Below are positions 50,856-60,302 of a stretch of 64,000 nt of DNA, one piece after another. Position 1 is the first letter of the stretch; each line of letters starts with the position of its first letter. The translations under genes were made by a program, and so were the position numbers. The notes under the pieces are model-generated. The model had not been told where the DNA came from. It did not search any database and worked only from the letters and a program-made list of their open reading frames with translations. The stretch is from Anaerolineales bacterium (GTDB lineage: Bacteria > Chloroflexota > Anaerolineae > Aggregatilineales > UBA2796): NCBI GenBank assembly GCA_015075625.1, contig JABTTZ010000001.1:992001-1056000 (forward strand). The letters run 5' to 3'.

Positions 50856-53438
50856 ATGATGAATCCATCGGCGGCTGGATGGGGATCAATGATGGGCAAC
50901 GGGCTAAGACGGGCGGGGCGGTGGTTTCGGGCGCGGCGGCGTTGGCAGCAGGTCGGAATCGTCTTGCTCACCCTGTTTCTGATCGCTGGCGGCGGACTTT
51001 ATCTGTGGATTTTCAGCGACCTCCCTTCCTTAGATCGCCTTGAAGCGGGTTTGGCACTTCCCACCACACGCATCTATGACCGCAAAGGGCGCTTGCTCTA
51101 CGAGGTCATTGACCCGCAGGGCGGGCGACATGCGCCCATCCCTCTCAGTGAGATGCCTCAAGCGCTGATTCAGGCAACGATTGCTACTGAGGATCGCAAT
51201 TTTTATGCAACACGCGGTATTGACCTTGAGGGCATGATCCGCGCCTTGTGGATCAACATACAAGGTGGGGAAATCCGTGCGGGGGGAAGCACGATCACCC
51301 AACAGGTTGTCCGCAACCTCTTGCTTGACCCCAACCAGCGGGCGGAACGCACCTTGCGCCGCAAACTCCGTGAGATGGCACTAGCGGTGCAGCTTTCGGG
51401 GCGCTACAGCCATGATGAGATTCTCGCGCTTTATTTGAACCAGACCTACTATGGCAACCTTGCCTACGGCGTGGAGGCGGCGGCGCGTGCCTACTTTGAC
51501 AAAGATGCCCGCGAGTTGACCCTTGCTGAAGCAGCGATGTTGGCAGGCTTGCCGCAATCGCCGGCCATTTATGATCCACTGACAAACCCCACCGGCGGGA
51601 AAGATCGTCAGCGCGTCGTCCTTGACCTCATGGTGAACGCGGGCTATCTGACAAAAGCCGCCGCAGACGAGGCATTCAAGCAGCCTCTTCAATACGGCTC
51701 TGGGCAGTTCCCGATCAACGCGCCGCACTTTGTCCAAGAGGTGTGGAAGGTGGTGGCGGCAAACTTTGGCGAATACCTCTACGAAGGCGGGCTGGAGGTG
51801 ATCACCACCCTTGATCTGGATTACCAACGCCTTGCCGAAGAAACCGCCCGCCGCCATCTGGGCTTTCTGAACACCTCAACGGCAACCAAACCCGCCAACA
51901 ATGCGACTGGGGCAGCCATCGTCGCTATCGACCCACGCACAGGGCAAGTGCTGACGATGGTGGGCAGCCCCGATTATTTCAACGAGGATAACAGTGGGGC
52001 GGTGAACATGGCGGTTGCCCCCCGCCAGCCGGGATCAACGCTAAAACCGTTCACCTATGCGCTCGCCTTTGATCCCGACAAGCCCAACGCTTGGACGCCC
52101 GCCACGATGGTTCTCGATATTTCAACACCCTTTGTCACGAATAAATTGGAGAGCTACACGCCAAGCAATTATGGCTTGGTGGAACGGGGTCCTGTCCTCG
52201 TTCGGGAGGCGTTGGCGTCTTCCTATAACATTCCGGCGGTGGTCGCTCTGGACGCTGTAGGGATTGAGCCGTTCATCCGGCTGCTGAACCGCTTGGGCAT
52301 TACAACGCTAAACAATCTCGAAAAAATTGGCTTGTCGATCACACTAGGCGGCGGGGATGTCCGCTTGATTGACCTGACTGCCGCCTATGCCGCCCTTGCC
52401 AACAGCGGGCGTCCGGTGGAGTGGTCGCTGCTGCTCAGTGTGAAAGATCGTGCCGGCAACACCCTCTATGAATGGACGCCGCGCCCCCCGCAGCCCTATG
52501 TGATTGATCCGAAGGTGGCATGGCTGATCACCGACATTTTGAGCGATAACGAAGCGCGGATGCCCTCTTTTGGCGATCACAGTCCGCTGCAAATTGACCG
52601 ACCAGCGGCGGTGAAAACAGGGACGACGACGGATTATCGCGATAATTGGACGGTGGGCTACACGCCACAGATCGTCGTTGGGGTGTGGGTGGGCAACCCC
52701 GACAACACGCCGATGTACCGCGTCTCCGGCGTGACGGGGGCGGGTCCGATTTGGAACGATTTCATCCGTGCGGTGCTAAACGATCAGCCGAAGGTATCCT
52801 TTGAACGCCCGCCGGGGATCGTCCAAGCCGAAGTATGCACCGCCTCCGGTCTACTGCCAACGGCATCCTGTCCGCGCAAGCGCCTTGAATGGTTTATTTT
52901 GGGGACAATCCCGACGGCATATGACACGATCTGGCAAACCTTCACCATAGATACCCGCAGCGGACTGCTTGCCGATGAGACGACCCCGCCCTTTTACAAG
53001 CGCGATCAGGTCTTTATGGTGCTGCCCCAAGAGGCGCGGGCGTGGGGGATTCGGAACGCTATTCAACCGCCGCCCGTCGCCCTAGAGAGCGTGGCTTACC
53101 AAACTCAGGGGGATACTCTTCGCCTGCTCACGCCCGATCCCTATACGATTTTCCAGATCAGCCCGCTGATCCCCTTTGAGACGCAGCGTGTGCGCTTTTC
53201 GGTGGTTGTGCCGCCGGAAACCATCCGTGTGGAATACTGGCTTAACGGACGGCTGTTCCAAACAACAAACGCCGCCCCCTGGTGGGCATGGTGGGCGCTT
53301 GTGCCGGGGGGCTATGATCTTCAGGCGCGGGCAACGCTGCGCGATGGGTCAACGATCATGAGCGGGGTGAACGTTTTCCGGGTGGAAGGCTACGTCCCGC
53401 CCGATGAACGCCCCGCCAGCGGCAACGCCGGACAGTGA
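50856..53438 (+). CDS. Penicillin-binding protein 1A (bifunctional)
   Basis: 860 residues. An N-terminal helix (VGIVLLTLFLIAGGGLYLWIF) anchors it. The GT51 glycosyltransferase domain has EDRNFYATRGID and GGSTITQQVVRNL. The transpeptidase domain has the catalytic STLK, SSYN and KTGTTTDYRDNW. The last 150 residues hold a further beta-rich domain seen in Chloroflexi-type PBPs. It builds and cross-links peptidoglycan. The start is uncertain: ATG 50856 follows GGGGA, but 50889 is nearly as good. Confidence 0.95.
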   Translation: MMNPSAAGWGSMMGNGLRRAGRWFRARRRWQQVGIVLLTLFLIAGGGLYLWIFSDLPSLDRLEAGLALPTTRIYDRKGRLLYEVIDPQGGRHAPIPLSEMPQALIQATIATEDRNFYATRGIDLEGMIRALWINIQGGEIRAGGSTITQQVVRNLLLDPNQRAERTLRRKLREMALAVQLSGRYSHDEILALYLNQTYYGNLAYGVEAAARAYFDKDARELTLAEAAMLAGLPQSPAIYDPLTNPTGGKDRQRVVLDLMVNAGYLTKAAADEAFKQPLQYGSGQFPINAPHFVQEVWKVVAANFGEYLYEGGLEVITTLDLDYQRLAEETARRHLGFLNTSTATKPANNATGAAIVAIDPRTGQVLTMVGSPDYFNEDNSGAVNMAVAPRQPGSTLKPFTYALAFDPDKPNAWTPATMVLDISTPFVTNKLESYTPSNYGLVERGPVLVREALASSYNIPAVVALDAVGIEPFIRLLNRLGITTLNNLEKIGLSITLGGGDVRLIDLTAAYAALANSGRPVEWSLLLSVKDRAGNTLYEWTPRPPQPYVIDPKVAWLITDILSDNEARMPSFGDHSPLQIDRPAAVKTGTTTDYRDNWTVGYTPQIVVGVWVGNPDNTPMYRVSGVTGAGPIWNDFIRAVLNDQPKVSFERPPGIVQAEVCTASGLLPTASCPRKRLEWFILGTIPTAYDTIWQTFTIDTRSGLLADETTPPFYKRDQVFMVLPQEARAWGIRNAIQPPPVALESVAYQTQGDTLRLLTPDPYTIFQISPLIPFETQRVRFSVVVPPETIRVEYWLNGRLFQTTNAAPWWAWWALVPGGYDLQARATLRDGSTIMSGVNVFRVEGYVPPDERPASGNAGQ

Positions 53439-53460
53439 GCGGGTAAGGGCGGTGTGGGGC

Positions 53461-55569
53461 TTAAGTGTCCCGCCGCCGCTCCATGAACCAGCGCTGTGCC
53501 TCTAGGGGGGCTTCCCCCGCCCCTGGAAGGATGGGAAGGTACGTGCCGTCGGGAAGTAAGCGACGCGATTTCACATTATCGCGCAGTTCTATGGCGATGA
53601 TCTCGTCCATGATCTGGCGCTTCAAATCGGCGGACTCCACCGGAAAAATGACTTCCACGCGGCGATTTAAGTTACGCTGCATCAGATCGGCACTTCCCAA
53701 ATAGACTTCTTCCTCACCCCCGTTGTGGAAGTAGTACACCCGCCCGTGTTCAAGATAGCGCCCCAAAAGGCAGCGAACGCGGATGTTCTCGCTGATTCCC
53801 GGCACCCCCGGACGCAAACAGCAAATGCCGCGCACCAGAAGGTCAATCTGGACACCCGCTTGGGAGGCTTCGTAAAGAAGGGCGATCATGCCCGGATCGA
53901 CCAGGGAATTCATTTTGAGGATCATCTGCCCTTTACGTCCGGCGCGTGCATGGGCAATTTCCCGCTGAATTTTTTCCGTAAAGACGGCACGTAAAAATTC
54001 GGGAGCAACCCACAGTTTGTTATAGCGAATGTCACTGGCATACCCCGTCAGGCGGTTGAACAACTGCGAGGCATCGGCGCCAATGACCGGATCGCAGGTG
54101 AACAGGGCTAAATCGGTATACAGCCGCGCCGTTGTCGCGTTGTAATTGCCCGTAGAAAGGTGAACATAGCGGCGCACCCCATCTGTCTCGCGGCGGACAA
54201 CAAGAGTCACCTTTGCGTGCGTTTTCAAGCCAACCAAGCCATAGACAATATGAACGCCCGCCGCCTCCAAGCGCCGCGCCCAACCGATGTTGTTTTCTTC
54301 GTCAAAGCGTGCCTTAAGCTCAACCAGCACGGCGACTTGTTTCAGGTTTTCTTGGGCGTCCAGAAGCGCCTCTACCAATGGGGAGTTGCGTCCCACGCGG
54401 TAAAGCGTCGTCTTGATCGCCAATACGTTGGGGTCTTCCGCCGCCTGTTGAAAAAATTCAATCGTTGGCAGGAAACTATCAAAGGGGTGATGGAGCAAAA
54501 TATCGCCGCCCCGGATTGCCGCGAAAATATCAACCCCGACGGGCAGACGCGAAGGACGCTGTGGCGCGTAGGGCGAGAACTTTAGCGCGGGCAGGTCTAG
54601 GTTGCACAGATCGGCTATGTCTTTGATGCCCAATGGAGTACGTAGGACGTACATATCGGCGGGGGTGACTTCAAGGTTTTCCAACAGCAGCGTCCGCACG
54701 CGCTCTGGCATATTCTCGGCAACATCGAGGCGGACGACGGGACCAAAGCGGCGCTGACGAACAATATCTTCAATCGTCTCTAAGAGGTCGCTGGCTTCTT
54801 CTTCAGCAATTTCAAGATCATTGTTGCGCGTCACGCGGAAGGCGCTGGCATGAATCACCGTCATGCCGGGGAAAAGCAAGTCGAGGTTAGCGGCAATGAG
54901 GTCTTCTAACCAAAGAAAGCGCTGCTCACCGCTTGGATCGATCTCGCCCTTGCCATAGGTTTGGTAGCATTGCTGAAGGGAGACAATCCGCGAGACAAGG
55001 GTTGGTACTTTGACACGGGCAAACTGCTCACGCCCATACTGATCATGAAGAACAATTGCCAAATTTAGGCTGAGGTTGGAAATATGGGGAAACGGGCGTC
55101 CGGGATCGACGGCAAGGGGGGTGAGGACGGGGAACAATTCCGTTTCGTAATAGCGCCGCAAAATATAGCGATCCGCCTCATCGAGATCGGTATAGCGGAC
55201 GATGCGCACGCCGTGTTCCGCCAATTTGGGAAGTAAATCCTCATGAAGCATCGCCCGCTGTTCGTGGAGCATGGGCATGAGGCGTTCGCGGATAGCGTCC
55301 AACTGTTGGCTAGGGGTCATGCCGTCGGGCGTGGGGTCGCTGATTCCGGCGTCAACTTGATCCTTCAACCCAGAGACGCGCACCATAAAAAATTCATCAA
55401 GGTTGTTGCTGAAGATGGTCAGGAAGCGCAGCCGCTCCAAAAGGGGGAGTTCGGGGCGGGCTGCCTCTAGCAGGCAGCGGCGGTTGAACTCCAGCCAACT
55501 CAATTCGCGGTTGATGTATAATGCCGTGCTGGGCTGAGAGAGAATCGGTTGTGGGTTGCTGTCGGTCAT
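53461..55569 (-). CDS. ppk1: Polyphosphate kinase
   Basis: 702 residues, full PPK1 length. YINRELSWLEFNRRCL opens the N-domain, SNNLDEFFMVRV follows, and the phosphorylated His lies in YVHLSTGNYN. A second His is in LVGLKTHAKVTLVVRR, and the C-domain ends in RNLNRRVEVIFPV. It makes polyphosphate from ATP, reversibly. The start ATG is only 16 bases from the start of the divergent PPC-repeat gene, so each promoter must overlap the other gene's 5' end. A TATAAT box for ppk1 is at 55608-55613. Confidence 0.97.
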   Translation of the reverse strand: MTDSNPQPILSQPSTALYINRELSWLEFNRRCLLEAARPELPLLERLRFLTIFSNNLDEFFMVRVSGLKDQVDAGISDPTPDGMTPSQQLDAIRERLMPMLHEQRAMLHEDLLPKLAEHGVRIVRYTDLDEADRYILRRYYETELFPVLTPLAVDPGRPFPHISNLSLNLAIVLHDQYGREQFARVKVPTLVSRIVSLQQCYQTYGKGEIDPSGEQRFLWLEDLIAANLDLLFPGMTVIHASAFRVTRNNDLEIAEEEASDLLETIEDIVRQRRFGPVVRLDVAENMPERVRTLLLENLEVTPADMYVLRTPLGIKDIADLCNLDLPALKFSPYAPQRPSRLPVGVDIFAAIRGGDILLHHPFDSFLPTIEFFQQAAEDPNVLAIKTTLYRVGRNSPLVEALLDAQENLKQVAVLVELKARFDEENNIGWARRLEAAGVHIVYGLVGLKTHAKVTLVVRRETDGVRRYVHLSTGNYNATTARLYTDLALFTCDPVIGADASQLFNRLTGYASDIRYNKLWVAPEFLRAVFTEKIQREIAHARAGRKGQMILKMNSLVDPGMIALLYEASQAGVQIDLLVRGICCLRPGVPGISENIRVRCLLGRYLEHGRVYYFHNGGEEEVYLGSADLMQRNLNRRVEVIFPVESADLKRQIMDEIIAIELRDNVKSRRLLPDGTYLPILPGAGEAPLEAQRWFMERRRDT

Positions 55570-55585
55570 GGCGAGAACTACCTTG

Positions 55586-57430
55586 ATGAAGCGAAGGCTT
55601 AAATGCCATTATAGCGAAGGTAAGCGTATCTTCTTTTGTCTATTCTTAATAATCGCTCTTTTGGGGAGGGTGGCTGCCGCCTATGCCCAAGATGATATGC
55701 CGTTTTTAGCCTATGGCGAAAGCGTTGAAAACACCCTTCCAGAAGGCGGCGAACGCTCTTACCGTCTGAGCGCCGGGCAAGGTGAACGACTCACCCTCAC
55801 GCTTACCCCGCTGGACTCGGATGTGCGTGCCTACCTGATCCTGACCGACGGCGAACGGCGCGATCTCTTGACGATGGCTGCCGGAAACGCTGGAGAGGGA
55901 GACAAAACGCGCCTGACCTTTGTTGCCCCGCTCTCAGCGGTCTATGTCGTCACTGTGACGAACACCCCGGGCGGCATGGCAGGGCGCTTTCGGCTGACGC
56001 TCACCCTCGATAACCCGCCCGCCGCACCGCTCAGCGCAATGGAGACGCCCATCGTCGCTCCCCTTCGCCCGGAAACACATGGGATGCTGAACGAAGGGGT
56101 TGGCTTTGCCCTGTATGCCATTCGCGCTCGGCGGGGTGACCCGCTGCGGGTGGAACTCAGCACCGATCCCGCCTTGAGCGCATCCTTGACGCTCTATAGC
56201 GGTGATTTGCGAACCCAACTGGGGACGGGTAACACCGATACCCCGCTGACTGTGGCGCTGCCCGCTGAGGGGGTTTATTTTCTGATTGTGACCCGACGCG
56301 AGGGGGCAGGAACGTTCGCACTGCGCGGGGATTTCCCCGCTGAACGGGAAGGAATCCCCCTTTCGCCAGACGCCGCACCCTCGCTTGTTCCGGGGACGAC
56401 ACAGGGTGGGGTGATTGATCTCGATTTTGCAGGCATCTACCGCTTCATCGGGGCGAAAGAGACCGCGATCCGTATTGATGTACTGCACAGCGACGATTTA
56501 GAGGTGATCGCCCTTCTCACTGATTCAACGTTTGCCCAGATTGGGGTAGGCGTTGGCGGCATTGGGCGGCTGATCCTTCCCGCCGATGGGGAATACATCT
56601 TGGTTGTGGCACGGCGAGGCGGCATGGCGGGAGCGGGCAGCGGTGCGTACAGTGTGATCCTCGGCAGCGCTCCGCCCGAAAAGCCGCCGATCCCCCTCCC
56701 CATTGGGGAGACGCTCAGCGGAACAATTCATGCCGAGGCAGTGACGGTGACCTATGTGATCAGTGGGCGGGTTGGGGAGAGCCTCGTCATTCATATGGAT
56801 GCGGCGGCGGGATCAGCCCTTGATCCCGCCCTCATCTTGCTTGCCCCCGATGGGCGACGCTTGGCACAGAACGATGATCGTGCCTCTGGGCTGGTTCAGG
56901 CGACAATCCCCTATACCTTTACCAAAGAGGGGCGTTACACGGTGATCGCCACGCGCAGCGGCGGGGAAAGCGGAACGACCAGCGGCGACTACACCCTGCG
57001 CGTCGAACGGCGGGCGGTTGCCGCAACGCTCACCCCTCACGGGGAGCTTGCCAGCGAAACGCCCTCAGCGGCGCAGACAGCAGTTCCAGCAATCACCTCC
57101 ATTGCCTATGGCGCGAGCGCGCAAGGGACGCTGAGCAGCGCCGAACCGTTACGCTATTATGTCTTTCGCGGCGCGGCGGGGGATGTGATCACGATCCGCA
57201 TGGGGCGGGGCGGAGGTGGTGGGCTTGACCCCTTACTCTATCTCTATGCCTATGCGCCCGACACCGCCCCAACGCTGATCGCCGCCAATGACAACCGCCC
57301 CGATGCACCGGACGGGGCGGCGGGGATCGAACAGATCACTTTGCCCGCACAAGGTGACTACCTGATTGTTGCCACCCGTGCGGGAGAAACAGTGGGTGAC
57401 TTTATTTTGACGCTGCGGCGGGAAAAGTAG
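55586..57430 (+). CDS. Exported PPC-repeat protein
   Basis: About 614 residues. A signal peptide (RIFFCLFLIIALLGRVAAAYAQ) is followed by about five repeats of a pre-peptidase C-terminal type beta domain. Each has the LTPLDSDVRAYLILTD or DPALILLAPDGRRLAQNDDR pattern and a YTVIATRSGGESGTTSGDYTL end. No catalytic domain is fused to them. They often stabilise or bind surface proteins or glycans. The start is uncertain (55568 or 55586); both are almost back to back with ppk1. Confidence 0.8.
   Translation: MKRRLKCHYSEGKRIFFCLFLIIALLGRVAAAYAQDDMPFLAYGESVENTLPEGGERSYRLSAGQGERLTLTLTPLDSDVRAYLILTDGERRDLLTMAAGNAGEGDKTRLTFVAPLSAVYVVTVTNTPGGMAGRFRLTLTLDNPPAAPLSAMETPIVAPLRPETHGMLNEGVGFALYAIRARRGDPLRVELSTDPALSASLTLYSGDLRTQLGTGNTDTPLTVALPAEGVYFLIVTRREGAGTFALRGDFPAEREGIPLSPDAAPSLVPGTTQGGVIDLDFAGIYRFIGAKETAIRIDVLHSDDLEVIALLTDSTFAQIGVGVGGIGRLILPADGEYILVVARRGGMAGAGSGAYSVILGSAPPEKPPIPLPIGETLSGTIHAEAVTVTYVISGRVGESLVIHMDAAAGSALDPALILLAPDGRRLAQNDDRASGLVQATIPYTFTKEGRYTVIATRSGGESGTTSGDYTLRVERRAVAATLTPHGELASETPSAAQTAVPAITSIAYGASAQGTLSSAEPLRYYVFRGAAGDVITIRMGRGGGGGLDPLLYLYAYAPDTAPTLIAANDNRPDAPDGAAGIEQITLPAQGDYLIVATRAGETVGDFILTLRREK
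55608..55613 (-). promoter_or_regulatory. Candidate -10 box (TATAAT) for ppk1
   Basis: A perfect TATAAT is read on the minus strand 38 bases upstream of the ppk1 start. No good -35 box lies 16-18 bases upstream. It falls inside the first codons of the divergent PPC gene. Confidence 0.45.
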
Positions 57431-57469
57431 GGTGTGGGACAAGCGAGTAAAGAAGGGCTACACAACGCA

Positions 57470-57860
57470 ATGACAACACTCAGCCGCCGCCAGTTGAATC
57501 GAGCAACGCTTGCCCGCCAACTCCTCCTCGAACGAGCAGCGATTTCACCGTTGGAGGCAGTTGCCCGTGTTGCTGGCTTGCAGGCGCAAGTGACAAACCC
57601 GCCTTACATCGGATTGTGGACGCGCCTAGCCGATTTCCCCCGTGCGGCGCTCACCCAATGGGTGGAAGGTGGAGCGGGTGAAAAAAGCTGCCGTGCTGGT
57701 GATAGAGCCATTTCACCGGCTGGCAAAAGGCGATCAGGCGGCGCTTACCGATGAGGCAGAGCGCCTCGTGCGCTTCATCGAGGATGAGGTAGCCTCATGG
57801 GAGGTGCAGATCACCCCGCCACTACTGGACGCAAGCGCCAAACCCGAAACGGATCGCTGA
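57470..57860 (+). pseudogene. Internally deleted winged-helix DNA-binding protein (AlkZ/HTH_42 family)
   Basis: The first 60 codons match the N-terminus of the family (LSRRQLNRATLARQLLLERA, VARVAGLQAQVTNPPYIGLWTRL). The last 65 codons, in a different frame, match its C-terminus (VERVKKAAVLVIEPFHRLAKG, LTDEAERLVRFIEDEV). The middle, about 240 residues in normal members, is missing, with the junction near 57655-57670. The family includes AlkZ/YcaQ-type glycosylases. The tail overlaps the 3' end of the opposite-strand receiver-cyclase gene (57811-57860). No functional product is expected. Confidence 0.8.
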
Positions 57861-58887
57861 TCCCTTTCAGGCGTATCTCGTCGCTCGCCATAGTAAGGGG
57901 AGGCAGCCGCTGCCGATCCGTTCCCAAAGAGACGGACTCGGAGATCATGATTTCGCCGTTGTGGGCATTGCTCACAAGACGGTTGGCAATGTTCACCGGA
58001 CTGCCAATGACGGTGAACCGTTTGTAGTTCGCCCCCCCAATATCCCCCAGAGCCACCTCGCCCATGTGAATCCCGATCCCCAAGCCGAGGTGAATCCCAT
58101 ACAATTCCCAACGATGGTGAAGGTTGGTAAAAGCGTGCTGCATGGCAACAGCCGCTTGCACCGCAAGAAAGGCGGGCTGTGGCACAGATTCAGGAAGGTT
58201 GAATACAGCCAAAAGTTCATCCCCAATGAGGTCGAACACCACCCCACCGTGATCTTCGATAACGCGCATCATCGCCTCGAAAAAGGTATTGAGAACGTCA
58301 ATCACGCTGTCCAAGTTCGAGGCGGCGGTAAAGGCAGTGAATCCGCGCAAGTCGGCAAAGAGGACGACACCTGTCCCTCGTTCATATTGTTGGGGGACAG
58401 CGGCAAGCAGTCCCGTTTGGCGGCGGCGGCGGGCAGGGGCAACATAGGCAGTTAGATCGTCTGCCTCTTGCGCCTCGTCGTGAAGTTTGAGCAAGCCATC
58501 AATCCGCGCCCGCAGTTCTTTGCTATGAAACGGTTTGCCAAGAATATCGTTCGCCCCGACCTGTAAGCCGCGTATGCGCTGTTCCACATCGCCACCGAGG
58601 GCGCTCAACATGAGGACGGGGAGCAGCCCCGATGAATAGCGTTCCCGTATCCTCGTACAGACGGTATACCCATCCATATCGGGGAGCATCACATCAAGCA
58701 GGGCAAGATCGGGGCGCGGGTTTGCCCCAAGCCATTCCAAGGCGCTTAAGCCATCGCCAAAGCAGACTGGCTCATAGTTCATTTTGGTGACATGAACTTT
58801 CAGAAGGTGGCGCGTGGAGTCGTCATCATCCACAACCATGATTACGGGGGAGCGGGTAGCTGTGAACGGCACATTCGCAGCGGTCAT
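57811..58887 (-). CDS. Receiver - class III nucleotidyl cyclase fusion
   Basis: 358 residues. Residues 15-130 are a receiver domain (VVDDDDS, LALLDVMLPDMDG, LGKPFHSKE). Residues 170-345 are a class III cyclase: VLFADLRGFTAF and FDLIGDELLAVF hold the two metal Asp, and YKRFTVIGSPVNIANRL holds the transition-state Asn and Arg. The usual base-selecting Asp after IG is Ser, and the Lys before IGDE is not in place, so cAMP versus cGMP cannot be called. It links a phosphorelay to a cyclic nucleotide. Its 3' end runs into a pseudogene on the other strand. Confidence 0.92.
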   Translation of the reverse strand: MTAANVPFTATRSPVIMVVDDDDSTRHLLKVHVTKMNYEPVCFGDGLSALEWLGANPRPDLALLDVMLPDMDGYTVCTRIRERYSSGLLPVLMLSALGGDVEQRIRGLQVGANDILGKPFHSKELRARIDGLLKLHDEAQEADDLTAYVAPARRRRQTGLLAAVPQQYERGTGVVLFADLRGFTAFTAASNLDSVIDVLNTFFEAMMRVIEDHGGVVFDLIGDELLAVFNLPESVPQPAFLAVQAAVAMQHAFTNLHHRWELYGIHLGLGIGIHMGEVALGDIGGANYKRFTVIGSPVNIANRLVSNAHNGEIMISESVSLGTDRQRLPPLTMASDEIRLKGISDPFRVWRLRPVVAG

Positions 58888-59054
58888 GAGTGGTAATCCG
58901 GATTAAACCTGAGATGATCTATACCCACATCATGATACCCTATAAGCCCATGACATTTTTCCTTGTGGGCAATCTAACAGAGGATTCGAGATACTATTGA
59001 TATTATAACGGTTTGTACAAAGGGATAGTAAATCGGCGCATTCCTCATGAGTCC

Positions 59055-60302
59055 TCATCCCGAAACACTGCGCCCTGCTGCCACCCCCGCCGTGTAACCG
59101 CTTGCCCACGCCCACTGAAAGTTATAGCCGCCGATCCGTCCGTCTACATCGCAGATTTCGCCACAGAGGTACACCCCCGAACAAAGCCGCGATTCCATTG
59201 TCTCTAGACGGATTTCCGTCAGAGGGACACCCCCCGCTGTCACTTCGGCATAGGTGAACCCACGATCCCCCGTCACGGGCAAGGGCAAGCGCGTTACCGC
59301 TGCCACCAGCGCCCGCCGTTGTTCGCGCAGCAGCGTCTCGGCACGCTGCGAAGGGTCAACAGCGGCTATCTGGCAGAGCAGCCGCGCCAACCGTTCGGGA
59401 AGGTGGTCGCTGAGGTAGCGCCCAAGCGAAACCTTACCTAAGGCTACGATGTCGCCCTCGAAGGCTACGCTATCGCGCTCTGGCAGCCAGTTCACCGTCA
59501 GCCTGACGCCGGAATCCTCGCGTCGCGCTGCGGTGTAGTAGCGGCTCATATCCAATGCGGCGGGACCAGATAAGCCAAAGTGGGTGCAAAGCAAGGCATC
59601 GGTGAACCGGATCAGATGTTTCCCCGTTCCCGACCACAAATCAAGGACGGCGGGAGCGCTCAGCCCGCTCAAGGTGCGGAGGGGGTGATCGGCGGCGAGG
59701 ATGAGCGGGACAAGCGCCGGAAAAATATGGGGGGTGAGCGTATGCCCTAAGCCGCTGGCGAGCGCGTACCCCTGTCCATCGGATCCACTTTTGGGCAGCG
59801 CTTTGCCGCCCGTTGCCAAGATCACCCGCCGCGCTTGGAAGCTGCCCGATTGACCGCTGAGCGTGAAAAGATCGCCCCTTTTTTCAAGCTGCTCAACGCG
59901 CTGTGGGTGTTCGATAGTAACGCCCGCCTCACGAACGGCACTCAGAAGGGCGTTTAACACCGTTCGGGCGCTGTTGGTTGTTGGAAAGAGTTTCCCCGTT
60001 GATTCCCGTTTGAGCAGCACGCCCAGTTGGCGGAAAAAGGCGACAGTCTGCGGAACATCAAAGCGGGTCAGGACTTTCCGAATAGCGTTCGGCGACGCCC
60101 CGGCATAGGCATCGGCGCTTACCGTGTCGTGGGTCACATTGCAGCGCCCACCGCCCGCCACAAGGATTTTTGCCCCAAGCGTCCGCGCCCCATCAAGGAT
60201 CAGGTGGCGACCCTTCGCGGACGTGCGCCCCGCCCAAATGCCCGCCATAAGACCCGCCGCGCCTGCCCCAATGACGACAACATCGTACACCGCAGAGGTC
60301 AT
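59055..60302 (-). CDS. BaiN/HI0933-like NAD(P)/FAD-dependent oxidoreductase
   Basis: 415 residues. The FAD-binding loop VVVIGAGAAGLMAGIWAGR opens the protein, and RILVAGGGRCNVTHD-like, VILATGGKALPKSGSDG and YLCGEICDVDGRIGGYNFQWAWASG are the family blocks. The physiological substrate is not established for most members. Its ATG overlaps the stop of the glycosyltransferase gene (60299-60302). Confidence 0.9.
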   Translation of the reverse strand: MTSAVYDVVVIGAGAAGLMAGIWAGRTSAKGRHLILDGARTLGAKILVAGGGRCNVTHDTVSADAYAGASPNAIRKVLTRFDVPQTVAFFRQLGVLLKRESTGKLFPTTNSARTVLNALLSAVREAGVTIEHPQRVEQLEKRGDLFTLSGQSGSFQARRVILATGGKALPKSGSDGQGYALASGLGHTLTPHIFPALVPLILAADHPLRTLSGLSAPAVLDLWSGTGKHLIRFTDALLCTHFGLSGPAALDMSRYYTAARREDSGVRLTVNWLPERDSVAFEGDIVALGKVSLGRYLSDHLPERLARLLCQIAAVDPSQRAETLLREQRRALVAAVTRLPLPVTGDRGFTYAEVTAGGVPLTEIRLETMESRLCSGVYLCGEICDVDGRIGGYNFQWAWASGYTAGVAAGRSVSG

